Shown: positions 1-11,805, counted from the stretch's first letter. The stretch: 64,000 nucleotides of DNA from Hepsetus odoe (GCA_017165825.1 CM029386.1:10137951-10201950), one strand, 5' to 3'. A program made the numbers and translations. The notes: a model not told the origin generated them from the letters alone.

Positions 1-1269
1 CTAAATTAGCCTGTCACTGTGATAATGTTGCAGGCCAATTTAGTTTTATTTATATATATATATAGACTCTACTCTTCAATGACATACACTGTAAGTGCAA
101 TTAAAAAAAAAAAAAAAAAAAAGGTGTTCTGGCAGCAATTCTGGTTCCGACATTAGTAAATAGAATTCCAACACAACATGAAAATGCACTAAAGTCAGAC
201 CTGTCATGTCTTTAAAACCAGTACTTTTAGGACAAAATAAAGTGTTACTAAAAGTTAAACCAATAAATTGTACAAATATTTTCTTTCAATAAAGTTTTGA
301 AAAAACTTTCAAAACTTGATTTGTAACCCTCTGACCTTTATTGTAATTTTGCAAAACACAAATATGTAGTAATTCGACATTTCCACAATAAATAACTGAA
401 CAATATTGCAGGCATACATTTTTGCCCCCCCCCCCCCCATCCCCCCTTTTTTTTTTTTGGTGTGATTGAGGACTCTTTATATACTTTAATTACTTGTGTG
501 ATGGTTTGGTTTAGGTAATAATTATGCAGAGATACAGAAAAATCTTAAATGATTATTACATTCACAATTTCCAGTTTGTGAAGAAGGCAAAACCTACCAC
601 ATATCTCTAACATTCATTTGCTGAATTAGTGTCAAGCAACTAAAGTGTACTAAAATGAATAAACAACATGTGCTTAGCGGATAAATCTGTTGCACATTGT
701 TGTGTAAACACAGCACCAATCATTATCACAGACTTTGAGTTCATGAGTGCAGAATTATAACCATTAAACCCGATAAACTCTTAAATAATCATTGACAACT
801 GTTAACTGAATCTCACTTAAAACATTAAAATAGGATTAATTTTACCTGAAATAAGCCTGTTTAGTAGAAATCAGGAATCATCGGTTGTTACTCAGAGCTC
901 AAAGGAAACAACTAGAGATATTCTACTAAAATAGTCTAAATGAGAGCATTTATGATTTTAAATGTAAATTTGAGATTTTAAATCATAAATGTCACAGCTG
1001 CATGAAGTCACACAGTACATATTTGAAACTGTATACAAACAATCCAAATCAAGTGTAAATGTTAATCAATTATAAATTATTCCTGTAATTAAATCATCCT
1101 GTAACAAACTTGCAGATTTTACTGGTACATGTATTCAATTGTGCTTTTCCATTACAGAGTAGTAAAAAGAGGCCTGAACAATAGTGTTTGTTGGCCTTTA
1201 TCTTAACCTGTGTTTGAGTTTAATTGATTTTAATAAATGGAAAATTGTGTGTGTGAGTGTGACCCTGAC
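1..1269. other. Receptor intron 7 (partial)
   Basis: AT-rich intron sequence with a (TA)n run near 50-63, poly-A at 103-122 and a poly-C tract at 424-438 followed by poly-T. No coding exon is visible on either strand; a search by eye for a proline-rich box 1 exon was negative. Confidence 0.6.
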
Positions 1270-1360
1270 CTTTTTCCCTGTGGAATGACCCCAAAGCCAA
1301 TGATGAGCAGGGTTGTGACACCAATGCCAGTCACAAGTAAAAGAATGTACAGCATACGAT
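1270..1360 (-). CDS. prlr: Receptor exon 7: transmembrane segment
   Basis: This 91-bp exon starts after a long pyrimidine tract ending TTTCAG and ends at AAAAAG followed by GTCAGG. With one base carried from the previous exon it encodes residues 241-270. Residues about 244-266 (LYILLLVTGIGVTTLLII, then GFGV) form a single hydrophobic helix, followed by a polar stop-transfer stretch PQGK and the first two bases of the next codon. In GHR and PRLR the next exon carries the proline-rich box 1 that binds JAK2. I looked for it in bases 1-1269 and did not find it, so the gene continues beyond the left edge. The exon is assigned from its hydrophobicity, splice signals and phase (entry 1, exit 2). Confidence 0.85.
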
Positions 1361-2002
1361 CTGAAAGAGAGCGGTAGAGAGAGAGACAGAGGGGAGAAAA
1401 AGATTTACAGTTACCATGGAGATCCTGACACATGCTAATGAACGATTTCTGTTCTAAAATTGGTTTTATTGGTCACTCTAGGTATAACTAGATCCTGAAT
1501 AAAGCTTCACATTTTGTCCAAGTGAGTATTAAAAGCTAAATACATAGCTTAAATGCAAGCATTTAAACCTTTTATAAAAGCTTTTAAACCCAAGTGCAAA
1601 CCAATGTAGCAAAAGGTATTAGTTAAAAAATATATGACAACAGTTTGTAAGACTAGCCAGGTAGGTGAAAAACACACAAAAATGAGTTACATTCAATTAC
1701 CTTAATGACATTAACAGCCAATTTAACTTGTTAAAATCTGCCGACAGAGTATTTATGGCATGTACAATGTGGATATGCTTTGGCTGTAATAAAATGGAAC
1801 AGAAATCAGAACTATGCATTTGGTTTCTGCAACTGCACAAAAAGAGCCCACTGGAGCTGGCTTCTTAAATGTGGTGCGGGAGCAAAAAAGTTAAAGTAAC
1901 ATAAAACATAAAACAGTCACACAATTTTTTTGCCATTTTAGTAAACATCAGGCTGATCTAGCATTAGATTTTACATGAATACAGATTTTATATCCATAAA
2001 AG

Positions 2003-2462
2003 TGGGGCAGTGATGGCCTAGTGGTTAGGGAGTTGGCCCCCGGATTGGAAGATCCTGGGTTGGAATCCCTTACCAGTAGGTTGCCCTGAGGTACCCTCAA
2101 GCAAGGTACTGTCCCCATCACTGCTCCCCGGGCGCTTTCAATAGTTGCCCCCTGCTGTACGTGTGTATATGTGTTAAATGCAGATGCTAGGGCAGCAGTG
2201 GCATAGTGTATAGGGACTAGGCCCTAGAATTGGAAGGTTGTAGGTTAAAATCCCAGACCAGTAGGTTGCCCTGAGGTACCCTTGAGCAAGGCATCGTCCC
2301 CATCACTGTTCCCTGGGCACTTTACATAGCTGCCCCCTGCTGCACGTGTGTTTATGGGATAAATGCAGATGTTGTATTTCATCGTGGTTCACTGTGTGTT
2401 GTGTTGTGCTTCACAATGACAAGTTGTCACTTTCATTTTCATTAAAAAAATAAATAAATAAA
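2003..2462 (+). mobile_element. tRNA-derived SINE, tandem dimer
   Basis: Two head-to-tail copies of one SINE. The first (2003-2190) opens with a tRNA-like head containing A box TGGCCTAGTGG and a near-consensus B box GGTTGGAATCC. The second (2191-2462) starts again at GGCAGCAGTGGCATAG and ends in a poly-A/AAAT tail. Both bodies share GGTTGCCCTGAGGTACCCT and the CTGCCCCCTGCTG block. The first unit lacks the 3' part seen in the second (GTTGTATTTCATCG onward). Confidence 0.8.
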
Positions 2463-3090
2463 ACAGAACCTGTTTCTAAAACAGCTGTCCTCAGTATTCA
2501 GCTTCACTCTGATAATTTGTTAATTTTAAAGACAGAGAGTAAACCATACTGTGTCCTTAAAGACATCCACAAGGGCTGAGAGAATTTTGGGCTATACATT
2601 TCTAGAGAGGATTTACATGTCTTTTGTGAACTACATTAGTTTCACAGCTCCAGCTCTAATCTAAAAAGAAGAAGAACAAAGGGAGTCTGTTGCACAAACT
2701 AAAGGTCATGTTCTTTTCAAATAAATGCAACAACAGAAAATCACATTATTATCAGAAATAGGATTAAAGATGCTTTTTTCATTTGCCCTTACACTTATTA
2801 CCCCAACCACATGACTCATCAACAGTACATCCAGACACTTGAAGTATATTCTCACTTGTATATCTGCATAAACAACATAAAAAATGACACATTTTGTCTT
2901 TGTGAGGTCATCATTTACACATCTAAATATATGTGGCATCATTAAATCACGTTATTAAATGAGAAGAGTGGATAAAACTGCAATTTCCAGGCGTAAATGG
3001 TAGGTTTAATTTATTAATGAACTGATGAAATTGTATGATTATGAAATTACAGGATATATGCTGACTTGAGTCTTCGGTTCAGTTAACAAT

Positions 3091-3130
3091 GAGTCAATGA
3101 CTCAATGACTCATTCAATGACTCATTCATT
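3091..3130. repeat. Short tandem repeat of GACTCAAT-like units
   Basis: Four to five imperfect copies of TCAATGACTCA/ATTCAATGACTCATTC. The unit contains TGACTCA-like words, but the tandem arrangement is a sufficient explanation. Confidence 0.6.
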
Positions 3131-3626
3131 TGGTTCATGTTTCCACTTCGCTGTGTAATCCAGGTTATGTAAAATTAAAGTTCAATGGTGCACAAAGTAA
3201 TGTTGCAAATAATTAATAATGGCTACATAATAGATATTATTTATTAGTTCAAGCCATGATTTTAATGGATGCTCTATTGATTTATTTAGCTTTGAGTTCA
3301 ATGACAACAATTATAACTATTTTCATTGATTGTTTAGGAAATTGGATTTAGCCCATAAAAAATCTACCTGTATACTCGTGTGCTTTTATTTCAATAAGTT
3401 GTGCATGCGTATTTACATGCATGAATCTAACTGCAATTTGTGTGTGTCTATTGTGTGTCTAATGTAATTAGATGTTATTATGGAACACTTGCAAATGTTC
3501 CATTCATTGGTCACTCATATGGTATAAAAAATGTTAAAAAAGATCTTTTACTAATAATAGCAACTTCATATACATTTATAGTATTGATGTGGGTTCTTGT
3601 GTGTGCATGTATGTGTGTGTATTCAC

Positions 3627-3780
3627 CTGGCAAACGTCTGGCTGGAATAATAATGGTAAGTGGCGAACTCCATTTGCTCCAGAGGTGGTTATTTTTGGAG
3701 CGACAGCGCACCTGCACCTCGTAACTCCCCACCGGCAAGTCCAGCAGCTCCAGATGTGGCTCACGTAGCCGCTCCTTGAC
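3627..3780 (-). CDS. prlr: Receptor exon 6: second half of D2 with WSKWS
   Basis: This 154-bp exon runs from acceptor CCCCTGCAG to donor CCAG|GTGAAT, entering in phase 0 and leaving in phase 1, and encodes residues 190-240. It carries the last beta strands of the membrane-proximal fibronectin-III domain: YEVQVRCRSK, then WSKWS at residues 223-227. WSxWS is the hallmark of class I cytokine receptors and stabilises the domain fold. Prolactin receptors keep it, whereas growth hormone receptors usually carry YGEFS or FGEFS, so this exon is the strongest argument for the prolactin-receptor side. Only about 16 residues separate the motif from the membrane helix. The same bases are open in another minus frame, but the frame used here is the one that joins its neighbours. 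Confidence 0.92.
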
Positions 3781-3825
3781 CTGCAGGGGGAGACACACAC
3801 ACACATGTCAAGACAAATCTATCTG

Positions 3826-4065
3826 AAGTGAAAGTGAAAAAGTGAAAGTGACTAAGTGTCATTGTGAGCACACAGCTCAGCACACTGAACCACACTGAAA
3901 TACATTCTCTGCATTTTACCCTTACACACATGCAGCAGTGGGCAGCAATATCCAGTGCCCAAGGAGCAGTGATGGGAAAAGTACTTTCCTCAGGGTTCCT
4001 TATGGTAACCTACATGACCTTCTGATCCTTCGGCATAGTCCCTAACCAATAGGCCACTTCTGCCC
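3826..4065 (-). mobile_element. tRNA-derived SINE with 7-bp target duplication
   Basis: Minus-strand copy of the SINE family seen at 2003: its right end reads, on the minus strand, as GGGGCAGAAGTGGCCTATTGG. It is flanked by the direct repeat CTATCTG (3819-3825 and 4066-4072), a plausible target-site duplication. The body shows the diagnostic block around CAGTGATGGG and is moderately diverged. Confidence 0.75.
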
Positions 4066-4186
4066 CTATCTGCAATTTCAGTTGTTTTTCTTTTTATTCT
4101 TTTGTAATGCCATTAAATACCTGTCATTCGATCCTCCAGATTAGAAATCATACAGATTAACAATGGATTATGTTCATACTCCCATC

Positions 4187-5266
4187 TACACTTGTGGCAT
4201 AAAGTGTTGAGAATGACACAAATATGAATTTTCACAAAGTTTGCTGCCTCAGTTTTTATGGTGGCAATTGGCATAAACTGCAGAATGTTATGATCAGATG
4301 AACTGCAATTATTTGTAAAGTCCCTCTTTGCCATGAAAATGAACTTAATCCCAAAAAACCCATTTCCACTGCATTTCAGCCCTGCTGCAAAAAAGAACCT
4401 GCTGACATAATTTGTTTGAACCTCCCATTAACACAGGTGAGAGTGTTGAGCAGGAAAAGGCTGGAGATCACTCTGTCATGCTGACTGAGTTAGAATAGCA
4501 GACTGGATGCTTTAAAAGGAGCAAGGTGGTTCTTGAACATTAGGAAAAGACTGAGATTCTGCAAAAAGTACAGGGATTGAACTGCTGAGGACTGGGGTAA
4601 AGTAATTTTCTCTGATGAATCCTCTTTCTGATTGTTTGGGGCATCTGGAAAAAAGATTATCCAAAGAAGAAAAGGTGAGCGCTACCATCACTCCTGTGTC
4701 ATGCCAACAGTAAAGCATCCTAAAACCATTCATGTGTGGGGTTGCTTCTTAGCCAAGGGAGTAGCTCACTCACATATTTGTCATACAACACAGTCATGAA
4801 TAAGGAATGGTACCAAAACATCCTCTGAGAGCAACCATCCCAACAATTAAAAAACAATTGCCATGCCTTTTCCAGCATGATGGAGCACCATGCCACAAGG
4901 CAAAAGTGATAACTAAGTGGCTCAGGAAGCAAAACATCAAAATTTTGGGTTCAGGTGGACAACAACAAACAAAAACCCACAAATTCTGACAAACTCAAAA
5001 GTATTGATTAAGAAAGGGCTCCATCAGTCAGGATGCCACTGTGAACTGCAGAGGTCTTGAAAAAGAAGGGCCACCACTGCTAATGTTGACTCTTTGTAAT
5101 AACTTGTAATTTCCAATAAAGGCCTTTGAGACTTAAGAAATTCTTATAATTATACATCAGTATACCATGGAAACATCTGACAAAAAACATCTAAAAACAT
5201 TGAAGCAGCAAACTTTGTGAGAACCAATACTTGTGTCATTCTCAAAGCTTATGGCCATAACTGTAC
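4187..5266 (+). mobile_element. Decayed Tc1-like transposon
   Basis: Inverted termini are recognisable: the left has TGAGAATGACACAAATAT and AAAGTTTGCTGCC, and the right has the complements GCAGCAAACTTTGTGA and TTGTGTCATTCTCA. TA dinucleotides flank both ends. In the plus orientation, fragments of a DDE transposase remain, including TFSDESSF-like coding near 4607 (FSDESS, one catalytic Asp) and FQHDGAPCHKAK near 4872 (second Asp). Frameshifts and stops break the frame throughout. It is inactive. Confidence 0.8.
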
Positions 5267-6250
5267 AGTGAGGTGAAACAGGTTTTCAGACATTATAGTT
5301 TTTGATAGTTAATATAGTTAAAGTGTAAACATACACTTTACAGCAAAATTAAACATGTACTAAAATCAAGAGAGAGAGAAAAACATAAATAATTACTATT
5401 ATCATTAGGATGTTAGGTTGCTATTTTGAATAGCAATAGCAATTGCAATTACAGCTTTGAGTAGTTTCAGGTAAGCAATTCGCTCTTTGCAGCATAGCTT
5501 TATTCTGGCTAGTCATCTTCCCAGAGTTTATGTGAGTTCCTAAGATGCGTTTCGCAATCCTTGCTAAATTTTCAATGAGACTGAATGTCAGAAGGTTGGC
5601 TAGGGCATGTGAGCTGATGAAATTAAATTTTCCTGTACTATCCCCATTACATTGCCCCATTTATATTTTCTTTGGCTACATTGCCATTTGCAAAGGACCA
5701 GCTCCATATGATGAAACACTTACCTCATCCTTCTATATTTAGCCTCCCTTACCTTCCATGATCACTAATGGGAGGGAATAGGTTGTACTTGTGCAAGTAC
5801 ATTTAGTCCAAGTACAATTAGTGCTGTTCATTTTAAACTGAATTAAATTCATTAAACTGAATCATTTTCAAATAAAATTAACTGACAGGTTCTGTATTTG
5901 ATAATATTGATGTATTATATATGGTTGTTTCTCCAAAATGGAAAGTTAAAATTAGAATAAAATATGTTCTCATGTAATGTAAGTTAATGCAAAGCAGATT
6001 CTATCCTAAGTAATGCCGGATCATTTCTACTGGTATTTATCCTGATTAATACAAAGACAATAAAATAATGGACACACCAAGTTTTTTTTTTTCCACACAG
6101 TGATGACATGTAAGTATCCAAATATGATATTCATTTTCAGAGCCTAACCCTAAACTTTAATGTCAGTACCCAAAAAACACAAGTTATATTAATAAAAAAA
6201 ATAAAACTTGTGTATACACAAAATACCCCAGAAACTTCCAGCCTTAGTAC

Positions 6251-6429
6251 CTTCCAATTACTGGGCTCAGAGAGTGCCCTGAAGCGCAGCTCATAGATGA
6301 GTGTTATCCACCCTATGTGGACCTGCTGGGCGATGGGGTATTGCCAGGACACCAGTGCAGTTCGACCTGATTCGTTCTCGCTTATGTTCATCAAAGTGTA
6401 GGTGAGATTAAAGGGCGGGTCGATCTCCA
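6251..6429 (-). CDS. prlr: Receptor exon 5: hinge and first half of D2
   Basis: This 179-bp exon has acceptor CTGTTCACAG and donor TGGAAG|GTACTA, phases 1 to 0, and encodes residues 130-189. It begins with the D1-D2 hinge and the IDPP sequence that opens D2 in this family. The NLTYTLMNIS stretch that follows resembles growth hormone receptors more than prolactin receptors. GWITLIYELRF (residues 169-179) is like the matching strand of fish prolactin receptors. Potential N-glycosylation sites are N137, N144 and N148. By family knowledge this region contributes to hormone binding and receptor-receptor contact. The exon is intact and shows no frameshift. Confidence 0.92.
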
Positions 6430-7240
6430 CTGTGAACAGAGGCAAGCAAATGATCAAAGGAAAGTGACAGTTCCAACATTAAAAGCTTTAACATTTTAGA
6501 TGCTTTATTTTAGCCTGCATTTGATTTTCTTTGCCTTAGCTGAGACCTTAACACCTGAAGTGCTGTCTACTACTATGAAAAAGTTCACATTGCAATGTGC
6601 TGTTTTTGCAAAAAACGGTGTGATATTAGATAAACATAAACTGCTCAGTTAAATTGCATTTATGCTGCTACATATTACAGATGTGACTTAAGATAAAAAA
6701 TCTGAATGAGTGGAGAAACATAACAAGGGCAAATGCTTCCAGGCAAGTGAACTGCAGATGAACTCAATTTAGGTTCAAGATACCAGGAGGAAAAGATCTC
6801 AGTTAGTCTAAAGAAGGGTTCATTATCAACACGAGAAGCTTTGGTCACAAAGACTGTTTAACTCGGCAGTTTTTCAAGAGAAATGGTGACCAAATGTTCT
6901 TCTTCATTTAGATGTGTGGGAAAGACATTAGTAAACACTGACTGAGATTGTGTGAGAAATCACACGCTTATTGAGGGTGATCCTCCTGCATTAGCATGAT
7001 ATGTAAAGAAAAAAAAAGATCAGCTGAATCTCAGGTGACTAAGAAAGTCAATGCAGGATGTGATCAGACGTGACCAGTGCCACGAAGTACAATCCATTTA
7101 CAACCACATAAAAACAGATGTTATACAGGGTAAATGGAAATGTAGACATTTTTTTCTTAGTCTTCTTAGTCTTTTCTAGTCTTCATACAATACTCTGTAT
7201 GGACACAACAATTTAAGGTCTTTGGAGTCTTTTTTTAATA

Positions 7241-7774
7241 TACAGTACTGTGCAAAAGTTTTAAGCAGGTGTGAAAAAATGCTGTAAACAAAGAATGCTT
7301 TCAGAAATATAAATGATGATTGTTTATTTTTATCAATTTACAAAATGCAAAGTGAGCGAACAAAAGAAAAATCTAAATCAAATCAATATTTGGTGTTACT
7401 ACCTTTTGCCTTCAAACCAGCATCAATTCTTATAGGTACAGTTGCACAAAGTCAGGGATTTTGGAGGATTATAGTCGGTGTATGATCAACCAATTTTACC
7501 AAACATGTCACACGTAGGTTGAAACACAGTCATGTTTGGAACAACCTACCAACCAAGTTCAAAAACTGTGTGCAAGTGCACCTAGAAGAACTGATGCTGT
7601 TTTGAAGGCAAAGGGTGGTCACACCAAATATTGATTTGATTTAGATTTCTCTTTTGTTCGTTCACTGCATTTTGTTGAATGATGAGAATAAATGATTAAC
7701 ACTTCCATTTTTGAAAGCATTCTTTGTTCACAGCATTTTTTCACACCTGCCTAAAACTTTTGCACAGTACTGTA
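7241..7774 (-). mobile_element. Tc1-derived MITE, copy 1 (inverted orientation)
   Basis: Bounded by TACAGTACTGTGCAAAAG and its complement, with inverted repeats of roughly 200 bp covering much of the 534-bp element. The two arms can be told apart: one has GGTGTTACTACC and AAATGATGATTG, the other GGTGTGACCACC and GAAGTGTTAATCAT. Here the arms are in the opposite order to copies 2 (39541) and 3 (62131), so this copy is inverted. It shares the internal sequence of copy 3. No coding capacity remains. Confidence 0.85.
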
Positions 7775-7839
7775 TTTTACATTTTATATATTCATAGTAT
7801 ACATAGCATTCGCTTAGTACATGGCTAAAGCAAGGGATG

Positions 7840-8625
7840 ATCTGACAAGCTTGGCACAACTTGGTGCACAACCCTGATCAAGTTTTTCTAGAGATGCTGT
7901 ATAGGGTTGAGGTTACTCTAGGCTCAGTGGTTTCCTAAACACATGCTGTCAAAAACTGTGGCTAAATAGTTCAGTTATTATTTCAACAGACCAGTTGTTG
8001 CTTCTCATGGTGTTAGTCTTTTGAGAATAGTCCCAATGGTCACTCTGAATGAAATCCTGTCTGACCAAGTTCCCTTCATCCATGATTACTCAGTTTGTGT
8101 GGGTACTCAGATCTAAGAAGGCAATTGGTTTTTCTATATTTTTTTCCATTCGAGAATGATGGAAGTTACTCCCTTTCTGGACATTTTCACTGCAGCAGAA
8201 ATGTTCCTGTACCCTTCTCCACATCTATGTCTTTCACAATCCTTCCTCTACCGCTTTTGAATGATCTTGACTCTATGGCTTGCTTTTTTTTTCCACTCAG
8301 ACCACAGACTATGGAAAATAATAAAGATAAGTGTATGCCTTTCCTAAATGTGTCCTATTGGATTCATACAAGAACAGGTGGATAACGATCAAGTTAGAAC
8401 ATCTTAAGAACCGGTGATAGAGGTCGATTGCATGGCTCATAAAAAATTTGAATACTTATTTAAAGGGGACATTTCAGTGTTTTCAATTTTTAAATGCATT
8501 TAATCATTTGTTTTTGCTTTGTCAGTGTGGAGTTTTGTGTAGGCTGATGGAAAATTAATTCAATCATAGCATGAAACATAATGCAATATGGAAAATGGTC
8601 TGAAACTTTCTGTATACACTGTTGT
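7840..8625. mobile_element. Probable old Tc1-like or related DNA-repeat relic
   Basis: The segment 8435-8625 has the layout of the terminal region of the Tc1-like element at 63003-63170 read in reverse (TTTGCTTTGTCAGTGTGG, then GTGTAGGCTGATGG). The upstream 600 bp look like a degraded interspersed repeat but I cannot name the family. Boundaries are approximate. Confidence 0.4.
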
Positions 8626-8777
8626 AGAGAGTCTATTAAACAAGAAATATATAGTGAAATGATCTAATATACAGATTGATGCTTCCATTTAAAATTATGT
8701 ACAGTTAATTCAGTTAGGCAGAAGTGGACAATCACGTTCTAGAATCTAGAAGATCTAAATGCAGTTTGTTGCCTTAC

Positions 8778-8947
8778 CAATATCAGCCACGTCCAAACAG
8801 TGCTTCTTAGAGGTAAATACACCTCTGTGGCCCCGAGCTGTGACGTTCAAACAGTAAACCTCCCATATCAGTGTGTGCTCTGTGTCAAAGTAACAGCTGT
8901 TTGGTCCTCCACTTACATAGTCTGGACACTCTTTTGGTGGTCCCATA
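8778..8947 (-). CDS. prlr: Receptor exon 4: second half of D1
   Basis: This 170-bp exon has acceptor ATTTCAG and donor ATTG|GTAAGG, phases 2 to 1, and encodes residues 73-129. It contains ECPDYVSGGPNSCYF (residues 79-93), the second conserved cysteine pair of the hormone-binding D1 domain (C80 and C91) and a very strong GHR/PRLR signature. IWEVYCLNVTA follows, then KKHCLDV. The two further cysteines, C105 and C123, sit where mammalian growth hormone receptors have a third disulfide and where prolactin receptors normally have none. N107 is a potential glycosylation site. The intron before it (8948-9588) is short, 641 bp. Confidence 0.93.
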
Positions 8948-9588
8948 CTGAAATACAATAGACAATATTTAACATCAGCATGACAGGAAGTAAACAAAGA
9001 AAAACAGTTAATTTTACTCAACAGATAAATGGGCATGTATTTTTGTGTGTCACTTGTTTATTTAGGTTCTCTTTACCTACTTCTTGAACCTTTCTGATGA
9101 TATTTCATGATGATGTTCATATTTATGCCCCAATAAGGAAAAATTCACACACTTTCAAGCAACACTGTTTACATCCTAACATATAAATTCAATAATATAC
9201 CAAGACTGCAAAGATGATGCTTTCACAGTCTAAAAAAAAAAAAAAATTATAGCATTGCTGGATCAGATGAGATAGCTTTAGGGAGAAAATGTTAGATGCA
9301 CTTTGGAACAAATCTCTGCAAGGACTAGCTCTTCAGAAGAAGAAATGGAAAGTCAAAAATGTCAAAAATGTAGTTTAGTAATATAGTAATTTTACAGAAA
9401 ATGTAAAATAGTCATCATTAAATAACTAAAGCATTTTGCAAAAGGCTACTGAGATTTAATTAGCTCAATTGCAAGATAAGGGTGCTTATGTACTTATTTC
9501 CCAATCAAATGAAAAGCACCCTGTCCTACTGCACTAATCATATTAACTTGATCAGTGACCTTGGATTAAATGTCATGCCATGTCTTAC
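8948..9588. other. Receptor intron 3
   Basis: 641 bp of AT-rich intron including a poly-A tract near 9233-9245. Nothing else is recognisable. Confidence 0.7.
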
Positions 9589-9718
9589 CCAATGGTGTAC
9601 ATGAGGCTGTAGGTGACATTGTCATCACCCTGGGGATCGTTGTCAAGGGGATGCCACCAGCAAGTAAAAGTCTCCATGCTCGGTGAGCGGCAATAATGAA
9701 TGTACGGCCTTTTGGCAT
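9589..9718 (-). CDS. prlr: Receptor exon 3: first half of D1
   Basis: This 130-bp exon has acceptor TTATTGCAG and donor TTGG|GTAAGA, phases 1 to 2, and encodes residues 30-72. The motif YCRSPSMETFTCWW (residues 38-51) holds the first D1 disulfide pair (C39 and C49) and the CWW that is typical of prolactin receptors; growth hormone receptors usually have a different residue after this cysteine. N63 (NVT) is a potential glycosylation site. Another minus-strand frame is also open here, but only this frame has the cysteine motif and the correct phases. An intron of about 11.9 kb separates this exon from the signal-peptide exon. Confidence 0.92.
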
Positions 9719-10420
9719 CTGCAATAATAATGGAGAACTCAGACATTTTCTAGGGTCTGGCAAGCCTGTTTTATTTTTTATTTTTTGGGGTGTACCTTCT
9801 CAATTGCATATGGATAGCTTAATTCAAAAAAAGGGCTGAAGAAACCTGTTTGAGGGGCATGGCAGGTTAAGTGAGGATTCCACAAGTTCCCTGCTATTAA
9901 ATCTGAGAGTGCACTCAAAGGAAAACTTGAAAATGGTAAAAGACACGAGTAAACACATTACTTTGGTTTCTTAGTGCTTGCTTTTTTCAGTCTGGGGCTT
10001 GTGGCATGTGGGCTAATGCTAGCAACAATGTTAATCTGTTTTTGAGACTATGAATTCCAAGAAGAAAAGAAGGAACAATTCACAAAGAGTTTTAACCTCT
10101 TTGCATCGCCATTTGCAGCACAAACAAACTATACTTCACATTTAACTTAACAGCACCACCTAGTCTCACAAATAGGCAAGCAATTTTTTTATGTTTAAAA
10201 TCTGTTTTGAGATTTCCTCAATGCTATTCATTCTCCTGAAAAATCAGAACTCGACATACACATTGTTACACTGAACATTTAAAACACTGGACAACTTCAT
10301 AATAGGTTTAAACTTCTCCATCTTCACATCAAATATCTATTAGATGTTACATGCAAATCAGGTGTTTTACAGTGTTACAGTGTTTCTGTAATGCTATATT
10401 ATCTAATGAGTTAAAGAATT

Positions 10421-10624
10421 AAAGTGACAATTCTTGTCATTGTGAAACACAGCACAGCACAACACAATGAAAATCAACCTGTGTTTCATCCATACACACA
10501 CACGTAGCAGGGGGCAGCTATTTAAAGTGCCTGGGGAATAGTGACAGGGATGGTACCTTGCTCAAGGGTACCTCAGGGCAACCTATTGGTCTGGGATTCG
10601 AACCCACAACCATCTGATTCTGCC
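10421..10624 (-). mobile_element. tRNA-derived SINE, 5'-truncated
   Basis: Same family as 2003 and 3826. Read on the minus strand it retains an exact B box (GGTTCGAATCC), the GGTTGCCCTGAGGTACCCTT block and the conserved 3' body, but the A-box end is missing. Confidence 0.75.
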
Positions 10625-11805
10625 ATCTAATAAGTTTCTATTGTGCTTTGAGTAAATATGAATGCCTTAAGTAAGTATGATTGCCTTGAAAGAGGTTTTT
10701 TTCCCCCTGTGAAAAGCTTGTCTTACTCAAAGTCCAAAGAATGTCTCACAGTTATTAGTTATTAGAATTTAAATACAACTAAGAGGTCGTTTAAGGTGAG
10801 CCCAGGCCTGCTGTTCCCATCTACAGGATTGAACTATGATCTCCTCTTCACTTACATTTCCGAAATGCTTGGACTTTGAATTTCAAGAGATCAAATAGAA
10901 ACTGCAGTGAGTAATGCATTTTTCCTGTGGGAGATTTGGTGGATTGCTTATTATGGCTTATAATTAAAACATTGCATAGATCAGATTATAAAAGGTGTAC
11001 AACTAGCTACACATGTTGAGTGACATAATGATTATACTAGCTTTTATACAACAGCTTTACAGCAAAGAGAGGACCTATAAAGGTAATCAAACAAACAAAC
11101 AAACAAAAAAAGTAAAACTATATGTGCAAAATAATAAGATCTCAATTTAAATATGAAGTAATGTTAAAAGTATACAGTAAAATAAGCAAATAAACAAAAC
11201 ATTGTTCTCTGTATGATTTAAAATGGACCTGCATTCAGTCAGTCACCAATAATTAACACCCCAATTGTGACCAATACAACCAATCATTTTAATGAATTAA
11301 TATTAATACTTAAAATGACCTTGTAGGCAATGTTATCTAAAGACATGCACAACAGTGTGTGAACAGATATAACAAGTGCTAATATTAAAAACAGGGATAA
11401 AAAGAGACTTACTTAAATGCTTAATACTTAAATACTTAAAACTTAAAATAACTCCTCTCAGGTATGAGTCAGATGTCATTCTATATTTGGAAAGAGTGGT
11501 AAACATAAAATCTCAACAGAATGGGAATAGGATGATAGATTTACCTGATTCATTTGAATAAGAAATGTCATTTATATAATCCTTTAGGAATTAACTTAAT
11601 ATGACTGCAGTAGTTTGTTTGTATGTTTGCTCATGAAGCTGCAAGCTCTTTATTTCTATCACATTTATAATGAGTGCATCAAAGCCAAATGTTGTTATAG
11701 AAGGGGAACATAGAGATTTCAGCTTGATTAAATCTATTTGGTACTGCTCATCAGCTCAATGCTAAATATCCAGCCATCATTTCTGCAATTATGAAAGTCA
11801 TTATC

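Larger units (their letters stand above)
1361..3626. other. Receptor intron 6
   Basis: About 2.3 kb. It holds a dimeric SINE (2003-2462) and a short tandem of ATGACTCA-like units near 3091-3130. The rest is AT-rich with no recognised feature; short open frames at 2706-2942 and 3440-3724 have no supporting motif. Confidence 0.6.
3781..6250. other. Receptor intron 5
   Basis: About 2.5 kb, largely occupied by a minus-strand SINE (3826-4065) and a decayed Tc1-like element (4187-5266). The remaining ~1 kb next to exon 5 shows nothing recognisable. Confidence 0.6.
6430..8777. other. Receptor intron 4
   Basis: About 2.3 kb with a Tc1-derived MITE (7241-7774) and a further repeat relic (about 7840-8625). 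The interval 6430-7240 is plain AT-rich intron sequence. Confidence 0.6.

Noticed and set aside
424..455. Poly-C followed by poly-T as a possible regulatory element
   Set aside because: Simple homopolymer tract in an intron, best explained by slippage.
9566..9763. Alternative 65-codon minus frame over exon 3
   Set aside because: It lacks the cysteine/CWW motif and does not join neighbouring exons in phase; it is a shadow of the true frame.
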